A program made the position numbers and the translations under genes. Shown here piece after piece: positions 1-10,786 of a stretch of 47,994 nt of DNA (position 1 is the first letter of the stretch; each line of letters begins with the position of its first letter). The notes under the pieces are model-generated. The model saw nothing but the letters and a program-made list of their open reading frames with translations, ran no database searches and was not told the DNA's origin. Where the stretch lies: NCBI GenBank assembly GCA_015039465.1, contig MU130381.1, forward strand, positions 1 through 47,994, in the 5' to 3' direction. The DNA comes from Phlegmacium glaucopus (taxonomy: Eukaryota; Basidiomycota; Agaricomycetes; Agaricales; Cortinariaceae).

Positions 1-96
1 GCACTATCTCAGGTGCACTGGTCGGCATCAATGCTACTGGCATACTCACTGGCTCTGCCAACCTCTGATCTCACTCATGCTGACTATCCCCTGCAG

Positions 97-464
97 GATC
101 ATAAATTTAACAGCCCTCTTTTTGATATCATTGGAGAAGGAAAAGTAATGGCACCGACTGTTCCTGTGAGTGTAATTTGAAGGTCATGCCAGTGTGGCTA
201 ACATATTTCTAGGGATCAAGTGATCGTGAACGTCTCTCGGCACATAGCGAGGTGCTGGTACTACAAGAGACCCTTGGAATATCATACAAGGACGCTGCCC
301 ATTGTTTGTACATGGCGGAGCTCGAGAGAGTTAAAACAGATCAGAAGATGTACAAGGCCTTCGTAACTTTGCAAGGATCAACGGAGAAGACCCTCGCAAT
401 GGCTTACAAGTCGGTCAAGATCATTGAAAGCACTGCCCCACATGATGGCCCTGGCAGTAGTTAA
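97..464 (+). CDS. C-terminal part of an unrecognised protein, 5' end missing
   Basis: Two exons, 97-165 and 213-464, are joined by a 47-bp GT-AG intron (166-212) with a GCTAAC branch site. A further intron appears to end at the CAG at 94-96, preceded by GCTGAC, so the gene continues beyond the left edge. The joined frame is open for 106 codons and ends at TAA (462-464). The protein is hydrophilic and helical-looking, with KDAAHCLYMAELERVK in the middle and a DGPGSS end. I see no catalytic motif, signal peptide or membrane segment, and I do not recognise the family. Intact splice sites and lack of stops argue for a real gene. Confidence 0.6.
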
Positions 465-519
465 AGTATAAATTAGACATTGCATTGTTTGTACCCAATA
501 GCTAGTCTATGTGATTCAA

Positions 520-1480
520 TCGTGGACAGTGCCGGTTGATAAATGCCGGTTGATATAAATATTGCCGGCATACACAATGAGGATTGACACACCAATGCCG
601 TCTAGTCTGGGTTGATTCTTGCAATGCTAGTTAGTCTGACGTGCCGGTTCATATTGTGCCAGTTGGCAGTGCTCGGATATATTCCCGGCTTACACGAAAC
701 ATAGATACTGGCAATTTTGATTAATCCTTTTAATGCCAGGCTCTCTTGATTGCTGCTTCATATTAATGTACTATTCCCAGCTTATATCAACAGCACCGCC
801 TATTGATACTACAATCTGGACTGCCCGTTTATCACAGCTCTGTGGGTCATAGCCGGTTCATATATGTAATGCCGGCTCATCCACACCTGCCGGTCGAGTG
901 TGCCGGTTCAGACAATCTGCCGGGTCAGACAATCTGCCGGGTCAGACAATCTGCCGGTTCAGACTGCCGGTTCAGACTGTCCCGGTTGAGACATTCCTGC
1001 TAGTCACTGGCAGTGCTAATTAATGCCAGGCTGTCTTGAGTCCTTAACATCAGTCTAGATCACTGGCCATAGCCAGGTCATGAGTATTACCGTCTGATAT
1101 CTATTTAATGTACTATTCCCAGCTTATACCAGCAGTAGTACCCCCAGTCTGGACTGCCCGTTTATCATCGGCTCTGTGGGTCAGCCGGTTCATATATGTA
1201 ATGCCGGCCCATCCATAGAGGTGCCGGCCTGTTCAGATACCGGCATTGCCATTTCATACCCTGCATTCCTGATCCTGGAGTGCCGGTTCATACCTACTGC
1301 CTCTATCCCAGGACTACAAGTCCCTGTTCATCCCAGGAACAGCTGGTTGATCTGAGCATCACCCGGTCATAGATGGCCAACTATCACCAGTTGAAAACAC
1401 TCCTGCCGGCTCATACACCCTACCAAAACACATCGGTTGACAGCACCCGGCCATGCTGATAGACCTGCCCAGCATCGTCT
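520..1480. repeat. Field of degenerate GCCGGTTCA/T short repeats
   Basis: About 960 bp dominated by variants of TGCCGGTTCATA, TGCCGGTTGAT and GCCGGTTCAGAC at irregular spacing. The densest part is 895-985, where GACAATCTGCCGG recurs in tandem. A longer unit is duplicated: about 765-883 and 1107-1217 share TAATGTACTATTCCCAGC and TCTGGACTGCCCGTTTATCA in the same order. No supported gene. It may be the internal repeat region of an unknown element or a decayed minisatellite. Confidence 0.7.
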
Positions 1481-1497
1481 AGTGCCGTAGGTATTCC

Positions 1498-1599
1498 GTG
1501 AATCCGTATCTTTCAACACAGTGTGTAGATCCAAATATAGAATACCGTATTCCCAGATTCACGGGGCCCCGTGAATCCGTATCTTTCGACACAGTGTGT
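1498..1599. repeat. Paired 29-bp repeat with a 22-bp perfect palindrome
   Basis: A 29-bp unit starting GTGAATCCGTATCTTTC occurs at 1498-1526 and 1571-1599 with one mismatch. The second copy begins inside a perfect 22-bp palindrome (1556-1577, half-site GATTCACGGGG). Related fragments (CCGTATTCCC, TTCCGGGAATCGTA) lie between and after. No coding content is supported. Confidence 0.6.
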
Positions 1600-1792
1600 C
1601 CGTTCCGGGAATCGTACCCTTCGATACACTGTAGTGTGCCTATGTGCAATGTTAGGAATTCCAATGCATTTACTGTTGACAATCACCTCAACAGTGTCCA
1701 AAATGTAAGTTTCCATTTTGAATTTGTACTGAAACATTGGTCATGCCCAAGCTGTAAACCTGTAACCATAAAGAGACACCATGTTGCAGTGT

Positions 1793-2117
1793 TAACACTG
1801 CTGTGGTGGGACTATTTTGTAGCTATCCAAAATCTGATCCAAATGTGCAAAATCTTATAAATATTTTTTTTTTTCACATTTTATCTTTTGTATAAAACAA
1901 AATTGCTCCAAAATTAAACATTTTGGCATCCTATTGTTTTTTAAAAAATCATTTGCAAAAATGTCACCACTTTCTATATAAATTAATAAATGTTCAATTT
2001 TGGAGCAATTTTGTTTTATACAAAAGATAAAATGTGAAAAACAAAATATATTTATAAGATTTTGCACATTTGGATCAGATTTTGGATAGCTACAAAATAG
2101 TCCCACTGCAGCAGTGT
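1793..2117. mobile_element. Foldback/MITE-like inverted repeat
   Basis: Two arms of about 130 bp (1793-1922 and 1988-2117) are reverse complements with few mismatches, separated by about 65 bp. Both outer ends read ACACTGCTG on their own strand and continue into GGGACTATTTTGTAGCT. No ORF inside. This is typical of a non-autonomous foldback DNA element. A target duplication could not be fixed, so the superfamily is unknown. Confidence 0.7.
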
Positions 2118-2346
2118 AAATAACTTGCCAGTACAGCCATTCCATAATATATTATGGCAAAACTACTAAAATAATCATTTTCTACTGCAGAAAATATTAA
2201 AAAAACATATATTCACAGAAAACATACCTTATTAGGCAGGGAGAGGATATAATTCTCTGAAGCAAAGGTTAATTTCTATTGTTCTTTATTAAGCTTCATT
2301 GCCAACTTTTTATCAAAAGCACACATAATATGATAGATGTCATTTC

Positions 2347-2799
2347 TGTTACATTCCATTATATGTTACTCTGGTCCAGCTCCGTCAGAGTTGTCTCCAG
2401 TAGTCTGTACTCTGTTCCAGTTCTTTGTCATCACTTTCCCACTATCAGTCATCACACCTGCTATGGATTATTCACCCAAGAATGCAGGACCTTCCAGGAG
2501 CAGAACACAGTACTTTATATTTATCCTTTATATTTTGGTTGCTATTCCTTTTATTATTTAAGTACTCAAAACTTGTATGTTTTCCTCAGTTCAAATATCA
2601 ACTTAGTTTCCTCCTCCTATTCTTCCTCTAGTCCCTGCAACTTCTGGTTCCACTCTGTTCCATTCTTACTCCGAAATTAGGACACAAAGGTTTAGGGTAG
2701 CACAGCATATATGCTGAGGCTGAAGTCCTTATCCGTTCCATGGTTCCATTCCGATCAAACTCTGTCCGATACTCCGGAATAGAGTTCTCAAACTTAACA
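2347..2799 (+). mobile_element. Solo LTR of the gypsy chromovirus, internally deleted
   Basis: Begins TGTTACATTCC and ends CTTAACA, the same termini as the LTRs of the gypsy element at 25232-38720 and the solo LTR at 21679-22247. At 453 bp it is shorter than the 561-569 bp of the others and lacks a block present in them. Flanks are ATTTC (2342-2346) and ATTTT (2800-2804), a 5-bp duplication with one C/T change. It arose by recombination between the two LTRs of a former element. Confidence 0.85.
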
Positions 2800-2850
2800 A
2801 TTTTGAGGTGAGTCATTTAGTAAATAATGGTTCCAACATAAGTATAAATA

Positions 2851-3637
2851 CTAGTTCCAAAGAAAAAACTTCCCAATCATAATTAAATTGTGTCCTTGAT
2901 CATATACTTTAACTAAACAATCACCCACCGGTTCTTTAGGCACCAAGAACCAAACAATACCCAAAAGAATCATCATAACTAAAACTCTAAAACAAAAAAG
3001 ACCTGAATATTTTTTGAAACTAAGGGGATTCCAGGGAAGTTGATTAGAATACGCACAAAGGTGTAAGCTCTCAATCCCCAACTTTGAAGCCACTGTGCCT
3101 GTTACAAATAGGAGGAGAGCACTTCCAGCTGCTCTACAAGCAGATATCCATCCTATTGTTCCATTGACGAGATGACGAGGAAGAATGTATGCAGTGTGGT
3201 TCATGGCAATTGGATACATTGGACCTAAGAGGATGCTGATTATAGAGACAGAGATGGCGCCTCCAGTAAAGGAAGGGAGGAGCCAAATGATCAGTTGGAA
3301 GCTTTTTTGAGTAATATCAATTGAAAATGGTCTTGAAATAGAATGATAACTTACAAAATAGCGAGGAGAGTGTAAATGTAAATGGCATAAATGTTTCCAA
3401 TCTGTGGATCACCGATTAGCCCGGAAAGGGGGTTCAAATATATATATGTAAGGTGCAACCTTCTTAGTGACCTCGACTAGGACGACATGGCCCAAAGTCA
3501 GACCTAAGTATTACCCCCCACAGTTCAAAGACAAGAAATGAGAAGGGTTTACTATTGTCAGATAACTTACCACCAAAGTGTTGGAATTCCGGAGTTTGTG
3601 CGAGCTGCACAATGTGCCACCATTGTTCCCCATTTTA
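2851..3637 (-). pseudogene. C-terminal remnant of an MFS transporter
   Basis: On the minus strand several exons read as the last third of a fungal major facilitator superfamily transporter. The pieces are AARTNSGIPTLW, then GHVVLVEVTKK, the membrane block LLGPMYPIAMNHTAYILPR, a second block around GSALLLFVTGTVASKLGI, and the tail VWFLVPKEPVGD. Introns fit at 3570-3504, 3354-3302 and 3056-2985. A one-base shift near 3490 separates the first two blocks, and I found no N-terminal half in the next 1.3 kb upstream. So this is a truncated, probably dead copy. Family assignment rests on the motif blocks; the substrate cannot be inferred. Confidence 0.6.
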
Positions 3638-3639
3638 AT

Positions 3640-4966
3640 ATTATCTGATCCCCATTATACTTATTATATATAAAGTAGCCTGCATAGTCAGTATTACCCA
3701 TCTGTTTGCCTCACAAGCTCACCGAGGTCAACCTCCACTTAATTGAATATGTGTCGCTTGCTATTTTGATTTCAACACAAAGAACCCAGTTGAAACATAG
3801 CCAGACAAAGGCCTGCCCCCACAAACAATCATCAAAAATGTTACAATCCACCCTGTTTCACAGTAATCCAAATCTATTTGAGAAATTTGGTAGTAGTGAT
3901 CAAATTATACCTCCGATTGTGACTTCAACTCCGATGTAAACCACGAGGAAAAGAGCCAAGAAGTGAACACTTTTATGCTTGATAAGCTGACTGAATTTAT
4001 TATCATGTTGAATTTCTTCAGTCTTGTTGGAGGACCCCGGGCAATACCAGAAAATGCCAGATCCCTATCCGGACAAGATTTGATACATTTTAACGTTTGG
4101 GCCAGGTCCAATTTGGACAAAAATTGGCCAAAAAACGGAGAAGGCCAGCATCTCAATCCGGACAAATTTGGCCTCGAAGGCAATTGCCAGATCCGTTATC
4201 TGGACTATAATGGCGCAATTGATAATATAATCTTGGATAATTTGTATAACTTCCCACCAGCACTATTTTTAAATACCTTTTTGTCGGTTGATTGTAAATT
4301 TCACAGTGAATCCTGGTACAATTTCTCACTATTCCCCCTTTTCAATTTTTATCTTTGCTTGACACCAAAGTTCATGATTCCAGGGCCCTCTGTTGAATTA
4401 TTAGCACTTGATATGGCCCAGTTCTGAGTACTTCAAGGCAGCAAGAAAGAACTAAAGGTAAGCTCTCTCGAAAGCACAGATTTCTCAAGGATGGTGGTGA
4501 GGGTCATTGTGAGTTTGTTGTGAGTTTCGATACAAAATTTAGTTAATCAACTATATTTTCACGTAGATGACCTTCTGAGAGTTTTCCAAGCGCCAGAAAT
4601 GATTTTTTGGCACCTAGGAGGCTGGGTCTGTCAATCTGGACAAATTTCAGCCAAAAAATGGCCAGATCCCGATATCCAGACAAAAACCAAAATTTTAGGA
4701 GGAGGCCAGGTGCCATCTACTCCTTCACACTTCAACATTTCAATGTTCAACGTTCAACCCTTATGTCTCAGGCCTCAGCTACAGAAACCCTAAAGTTCAA
4801 CCCCAACTCCAAACCAACACGCTAGCCCTATTGCTTATCCATATAGGAGGTGGATCCATATCATGTGATGCAGAAGACGCCATGGAACGCACTGGAATGA
4901 GATATATTTTAGTTGAATACCGGATGCAGGGGAGAGGTGAGGATCGGGGGCGGAGTGAATTGGAGA
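3640..4966. other. No gene supported; decayed repeats
   Basis: Contains a 154-codon open frame (3963-4427, plus) without family features or good coding character. Two stretches, 4020-4200 and 4615-4710, share words such as GGCCAGATCC, CAAATTT and AAAAATGGCC and look like diverged copies of one repeat. No RNA gene was seen. Confidence 0.4.
4847..4921 (+). repeat. Dispersed 70-bp repeat, copy 1
   Basis: This segment (ATGGAACGCACT, GAGATAT, TTTTAGTTGAATA) is repeated in the same orientation at 9340-9414 with about ten differences. Both copies follow a stretch with AACGTTCAACC-type words. Both can be read in one frame containing EDAMERT, but no longer gene is supported. Probably an element fragment. 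Confidence 0.6.
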
Positions 4967-4974
4967 GTGTCAGA

Positions 4975-5606
4975 CAAGGGGGCACCGGGATCAAAAAAAA
5001 ATACCCGGGGTCGATTTATTTTTTAAGCCAACTTTGGGTGGACTAACTAACTTATGTAATCAGGCACACATCTATATATGGCAATATGATGTCATCCTAT
5101 CCTCACCTCCGTGCTCGCTTGCCTCCCCTTGCCTCAGAAGACACCTCGCAAGCAGTGCAAACCTAATTCTGGGGCTCCAACTCTAGGTATTAGAGGTGAT
5201 ACTAACATCTCAGGTAAGTAATGCAGCACAATCCTACTTGATAATGTGGTACTTACCCATTGAGTTTCACAGCCAGACTGATTACATTTTATTGTGCCAC
5301 CTGATCAACCATCAAGTACCTGGGTGAAGGGATATTCAGTGCATTTCAAATTGCCTATAGATACTGGTTGTAAATAGTGTGATCACCCATAAAATATGAA
5401 TATTACAGTCTTATCTACCTACACCAGACCTATGCTACTAGAGAAACTCATTTCTGCACATCGTATGCATGTAGTAAGGCCTTAATAGCTTCAAATTGAT
5501 GTTTTAAACCCTTGTTCTGGTGAAGTCCTTTTTTTTTTTTTTGGGGCCTCCGGCTGGACTAACTAACCAGGTACCGGTCCGGCATTTCAATCCCGGTGCC
5601 CCCTTG
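4975..5606. mobile_element. Non-autonomous hAT element (MITE), family B
   Basis: Terminal inverted repeats start CAAGGGGGCACCGGGAT on both ends. The element is flanked by perfect 8-bp direct repeats GTGTCAGA (4967-4974 and 5607-5614), the duplication length of hAT transposons. Just inside the ends are GGACTAACTAAC and its complement. The 632-bp interior has no transposase. The copy at 23329-23725 has the same ends and subterminal motifs in opposite orientation. Confidence 0.9.
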
Positions 5607-5614
5607 GTGTCAGA

Positions 5615-5978
5615 GTCCTTGGGAGAAATATGTGACAACGAGGAGTGACTTAATCACGTGATAGAATAGTAACAGATGGACCGTTACAACACCCTCAAAA
5701 CGCACATTAATTTCTACCTGAGCATTCATTACAGGAGACGTTTATTGTCGTACAGACTATAGTCGGATAGTCGGATAGTCAAGTAGGGGCCGGTCGCTTC
5801 ACCGTAGTCCGTAGGCTCTCACTGCTCTTCAATTGACAATACGCTCACTTGCACTTTCTCTTCAAGTTCGCAACCAATTCACAATATCAATAGACTGGCA
5901 TACATTCAAATTTACAAATCACAGGCATCACATACGGAGAATAATACAGACTACATTATTGTAGTTTGGGAAGAATGT
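5615..5978. other. Lectin 3' flank, no gene
   Basis: Downstream sequence of the lectin gene up to the hAT element. It holds a short tandem AGTCGGATAGTCGGATAGTC near 5760 and no open frame of note. Confidence 0.4.
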
Positions 5979-6533
5979 TCAATTGAAGCTGCCTTGGTTC
6001 CAAGGGCCAGAGGTATTGGTGGTTTCGGAGATCTGTCCCTGGTTGTTGGCGGCCTGGTACCCAACCCTGATGTTAGGACCTGCAGTGAAGACAGCGTACA
6101 AAATTCCGGAATTGGATGGAGTCAAGTATTTTTGGGCTGTCAAATAGCCATCCGCAAAGCCGCCCGAAGTGTCGGATGTACCACAATACTCGCGCAAGAG
6201 GTCGGATTGGTCAATGAAATAGAGGCGGATCTAACAAAGCAGTCCGGTTAAAATGTCTCCGAATGAGTGAGTATAGCTTTGAACACTAACCTGTTGGACG
6301 CCTTCTGCATCTTGCCAGGTAACAGCAGCTATTGGGGAATTGACACGCACGGTGGGAGCAGTGACAACAACACGGTCGGTGTAGGTGGGTTTGTTGACAG
6401 CCGCTCCAGTGCCAGCGGCCTCATGGATAGCACCGTCAGCAGCCTGATAATAAATGCGAGTTGCAGAGCCTCCTTGAAGAAGGACAGCTGCTGAACAGCT
6501 TCCAACGTATGTGGTAGGAAGGTTTATAGGCAT
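5979..6533 (-). CDS. Fucose-specific lectin-like protein (AAL/RSL type), 164 aa
   Basis: Two exons, 6533-6291 and 6230-5979, with a 60-bp intron (6290-6231) placed in frame between GVQQ and IRLYF. Three propeller-type repeats carry the Arg...Glu pairs used for fucose binding in the Aleuria lectin family: TRIYYQAADGAIHE (about residues 25-38), IRLYFIDQSDLLRE (82-95) and IRVGYQAANNQGQISE (about 136-151). No signal peptide; fungal fruiting-body lectins of this fold are usually cytoplasmic and bind foreign glycans in defence. Aleuria-type lectins have about 310 aa and six repeats, so this protein is about half length and would have to oligomerise to close a propeller. The start is the ATG after the leader intron. 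Family call is by motif; sugar specificity is inferred. Confidence 0.65.
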
Positions 6534-6543
6534 AGTGAGTTAC

Positions 6544-6666
6544 CTATAGTGAAAATGCTTTAACAAATGGACAACTTTTTCGGAGCTGGCAGAGTATACT
6601 TACGTCTTTGAGGAAGGCAGAAGTGTTTGGTTGATTCAACGACGGACTTTGCTCTAGCTTTTATAC
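6544..6666 (-). promoter_or_regulatory. TATA box and 5' leader intron of the lectin gene
   Basis: GTATAAAAG lies at 6666-6658, 125 bp upstream of the start codon. Between them an intron in the leader fits at 6603-6544 (GTAAGT ... CTATAG), leaving GTAACTCACT before the ATG. Confidence 0.55.
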
Positions 6667-7282
6667 ATCGAGACCAACCACGTTTCTTCAGGCGATACTT
6701 GAATGTGACTGACTGCCAGTGTCACTGACATTGAATATCTTTGAGACAGGTCTTGACGCTCACTTGTTCGCGAGTCACAACTTAATTCGAGGGTGCTAGA
6801 CCTAGTGGTCAAAGTGTCAAAATTCCACATAGAATATGAACGATGAGAGTAAAGTAGCCCAAGGGGTTTAGGATAACCATGAATAACTTGGATTGGTGGG
6901 GATTGGCAGGTCAAATTTCTGAGAAATCTGACTTACACCATTCAGGCTGTTCACACTTTGATCAATATGTCACGATAAAGCACTATAATAATCATGAGAC
7001 TGCGGTGGCGCTGACTGGCAGTGAGGGAGCGCAATATCTTGGGGATATCTCCATCTCCCGACCAATCTCAGGAACATCATTCCGTCCTTCGACTTTGTAT
7101 TTTACTCCTCCATTTATTGTTATCTTCTCAACTTGAATATCTAGCTCATTAGATGACATAGTGACCTGATTTACTCGTGTAACATAGAGCGCAAGGCTTA
7201 ATCTTAGTAAACCCATGATACTAGGACCTGTAAAGCGTACTTGCCTGCTCACTTTTCTATGATCGAAAGCGGGCCTTCGGGC
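6654..7282 (-). pseudogene. Decayed paralogue of the gene at 7714-8528
   Basis: Starts MPEGPLSIIEK (ATG at 7282), followed by a GTGAGC splice donor. Further exons match the divergent plus-strand gene: SAPPQSHDYYSALS against SAPSLSHDDYSALY, then after an intron PKPLGLLYSHRSYS against SKFLGPLYDRCS. The minus copy has an in-frame stop right after DYYSALS. The product family is not recognised. The tail runs into TWLVSMYKS and stops at 6654, about 120 bp before the lectin start. Confidence 0.45.
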
Positions 7283-7750
7283 ATCACTGACACTCTGTGA
7301 AAAGAAAAAGACCTTAAATAGGAAGGTATATTTTGGCAGAGTGAGCCGTGCCTCGAGAACTTAGATTCAATACTCTTTGCTTCTTACTCTGACATGTAAT
7401 ATATTTCTTTCAATCCATGAATGCTATTGATCATGTTCCGACTCTCAATGAGATCCCGGATTCTTTTCCAATCCTTGACAAGAAGCTTGAATCCATCCGA
7501 AACCGCTCCGCAGAGTTGCTGCAGAGTCGTTGGTGGGTATCAAGGTACATTTTTTGGTGTTTAGCCTGAAGTTTAACTCGTAAATATGGCTTTGGAGGCA
7601 TTGTGTATGTCAAGCGATGAAAGGAGGAGTGAAAAAGCGACCGTCATCGACATTCTCTGTCGCAAGCTCTGTGCTAAAATATACTTTCCTATTTAGGATC
7701 TTTTGCTAGTGTGATGCCCGAAGGCCCTTCAAGGGTTCTCGATCCTCATA
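7255..7750. repeat. Inverted duplication of a 5' gene region
   Basis: About 100 bp at 7255-7360 is repeated inverted at 7640-7750 (GGGCCTTCGGGCATCAC, CTAAATAGGAA, GTATATTTT). The repeats contain the start codons of the two divergent paralogues. The spacer holds an exon-like open frame on plus (7417-7544, starting MNAIDHVPTLNEIPDSF) followed by a GTACAT donor; it has no match elsewhere here. Confidence 0.6.
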
Positions 7751-8528
7751 TCAAGACTGGTCACGAGTCTACTTTGGTAAGCCCCTCAAACTATAAATAG
7801 TACAGAGAAAAAGCTTACTGTTGGAGATCCTCTAGATAACTGACAACCTCGCCGAGGGTTCTTCCGCATGATTATCTAGCCATCCGTTTGGGTAATACTC
7901 ATTAAGGCTGAGAAAAACTCTCCTTAATGGGACACCTGTGACAACGAGATTGCGCTAATTAATTACCGACGACAAATGGCTTGGGAGACCTTGGGAGACC
8001 AAGGATTTCCTGGTTCTACATTAATTATTATTTTGATGTTCTTCACAGGTCCCTGCGGTGCCGGTGAAGCCAATGTGGACTCTGGAGATGTAGTGGTTAC
8101 TTTTGTCCTCATGTTCGATCATGAGTCGGAGACAAATATTTGAACTTGAAAGTGTGAACAACTGACACCTTGTCGTTTCTCAAAATTATGTTATTCCGCT
8201 CTCTCAGCGCCTTCGCTGTCCCATGATGATTACAGTGCTCTGTATTGGCTCTGGAGCGACACAATTGCAATTGAACAAAGTGTTCACAGGAATGTAAGTC
8301 AAGTTGACCCTGCTAATCCCATAACATCCCCTGAAACTATTGATAGCTTTTCTAAATTTCTTGGGCCACTGTATGATCGCTGTTCGTAGTCTAGGTGGTA
8401 TTGCGCGCTTTTATCGGAATGCTTGGGTTCCGTGCGGTGCAGGCAAGTCATGTTCAGTACATTTCAATTTTAGATTAGACGTCAGCGAAGTTGTCTATGA
8501 TCATGTGGAGGCCTTGGAAGCATCATAG
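7714..8528 (+). pseudogene. Unrecognised multi-exon gene, probably decaying
   Basis: First exon 7714-7776 reads MPEGPSRVLDPHIKTGHEST and ends in a GTAAGC donor; the next intron end fits near 7836. A clearly coding exon near 8200-8294 contains HDDYSALYWLWSDTIAIEQS and ends at GTAAGT, with an intron to TATTGATAG near 8346. The following exon (SKFLGPLYDRCS) is in a shifted frame. A last exon ends DVSEVVYDHVEALEAS at 8528. Stops and shifts between blocks suggest the gene is broken, but an unusual exon structure is possible. No domain recognised. Confidence 0.4.
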
Positions 8529-10786
8529 TTCCTGTTCCTGCGTTTTTCCTAGCTAAATATAATCGAAGTGCATTGAACCTGACTTACCTCGTTGCTTTCA
8601 AATATACCATGTGGTCCATGTTGCACAAGTAACTCAGGTATCTACTGGTTTGAGTGGGCCATTTCAATCAGCACAGCAGATCAGAGTTCTGTCAGATTAA
8701 GTTTCGAACAGATATCTTGCGATACTATTAAGGGAGGCTTAGTTATCCGCATATACCATGACTTTTATTTTAAAGCCGATCCAGGGACATGCAGTTGTGA
8801 GGATGGGGGCCGTTCGTGCTCCTCCAATCGACTGGAAGCTTTCTAGCTGGATTCCTAGCGCTCTGTAGATGACGCCTGTTAGTTTCGAGAGATTTGGTAG
8901 GATGAAAGATAGCGGACAGACCCTGGGACTTTTGGTTCGACAGAGCCAAACGTCGGCTGAAGGTTTGCCTTCGCAGCGCAAAGTCCGAGATCCAAGAACT
9001 ATTCAGAACTTAGAAGCCGACCGGCTAAACCCGTTCGATTTTGGGGGACTCGCTACTCATAGATTCAATATTTTCCCAGAGTCAAAGCCATGACTACATC
9101 ACTCAGTCTTCTGCCAACCAGCTGTGTAGCCTCTACATTGTTTCTACATCTGATTCTGAGCTCGGACCTCATAACCATGGTAAACATTGGATTTAGCATC
9201 AGCTCGAGTCAACAACCTATATCTCAACCTTGTCTATCCGCAACTATACAAAATTGCACTGAAAACCAATCTCGCCGTTCTACCCTTCAAGCTTAACGTT
9301 TCAACGTTCCACGTTCAACCCGCCTATAATTTATCTATAGATGGATCTAGATTATGTGATGTGGAAGACGCGATGGAACGCACTTGAATGAGATATGTTT
9401 TAGTTGAATATACAGTCATAGACCGTGCCAGTGGATGTAGGAGCAAGCTGATAACAGCTTCGATGATACCAGTCACTGTCCCAGTCCTTACTACCATCCA
9501 GATCATTTATGATGGTGTGACACTAGATTGTTCCTATCTTCGAGTGTCTGGAGCGCTGAGAGTTGGCGCCGTCCGCCATTTCCTTCGTAGTAGGCAACCA
9601 GGTAAGGTTCAAGTGCGAGGCAATATGAGGCACTGGTGAGGGCGAAAAAGGTGATGAAGATTTATTTCATATCTGATGAGCTTGCGCTTGTGAAGTGCGA
9701 TTGTTGGAAATACCGAGGGCAATGCTACATTTTATATATGCCTCTAACGTAGCTTGAATGTTGTTATCTGGTGCGCAACACATACTCGCCTATGGGCCAA
9801 TACTCACCGTCATTTTGCTCTGAACGCCACTAGACGCCACCGCCGCTGTTTATATTATATTATATATGCTGGCCACTGCCAAATAGCAATAACTAATAAT
9901 AAGCACTGGTTTACAGGGTCTGGTAATAACCCTCTTCTAAATAGTTAACAGTAATCTGCAGTAACCAGCTGTAGATTCCCGTAGCCACATCCTACGCAGC
10001 CTCCGTAAACTCAGCCTAAACCCAGCCTGGTTAGCCTCAGCTCTCCGCGCATACAGGATCGGCCCGAGATCATCACTGTCACTACTAATAGCATTTGAAT
10101 AGCATGCGAGTACCATACCTGTACATACTCATCTACCCATTTTCATCTCATTCAGGCCCTCCATATTAAACACCATCATAGGAATGTATCAGAATGTATC
10201 AGAATCAGGGTGTTTTTATTTTATTTGGGGTTGGGGTTATTTACGGACAACATGGAGAAAAGAATCGAGTTCTCCATCATAATATGGTGGACGGACTAGG
10301 CGCAGCGGGCCGATTATCTTGGACCCTTCTAATGCTAAATTGATTTTTGAGGTTTTTTCTTATTAATTAAATAATACTACGCTACTACACTGCTATAGAG
10401 TTCGGACACTGGGTGCTGAGACCATGAGACAAACAAGACATACGGGTACTATTAATTTAGAGAGATACAAAATACAAGAGAAGATGATAATGAATAGGGT
10501 AGAGAAGTGTAAAAAAAAGAGACGGAAATGGGAAGAGGAGTAGTGTCAATGTATAGAGGGGATTATTGTAATGCGAACAAACTACAAAAAAATTGTTACA
10601 ACAAAGTAAAAACAATTTAACCGACAAAATGCTAAACAAACCGACGACGAGAGGAGGGGTATAATACCGCACTTTGTTCGCTTGAGATTTGAGAAATCAC
10701 AGAGCTTAAAGATACGGATTTGGCAACGCAGATCTAAAAAATGAATTAGCGTCACATACGAACAAGGCCAGAAAAGAAAAAAAAAC
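8529..10786. other. No supported gene
   Basis: Only short, unconserved open frames on both strands, including an 83-codon frame at 9388-9639 that overlaps the dispersed repeat. A (TATAT)n stretch lies near 9850. A/T-rich sequence at 10330-10780 forms the 3' flank of the F-box gene. Confidence 0.4.
9340..9414 (+). repeat. Dispersed 70-bp repeat, copy 2
   Basis: Second copy of the segment at 4847-4921, same orientation, with mostly transition differences; here the frame is broken by a TGA after MERT. Confidence 0.6.

Noticed and set aside
3963..4427. 154-codon plus frame
   Set aside because: Lies in diverged repeat sequence, no splice context, no family motif.
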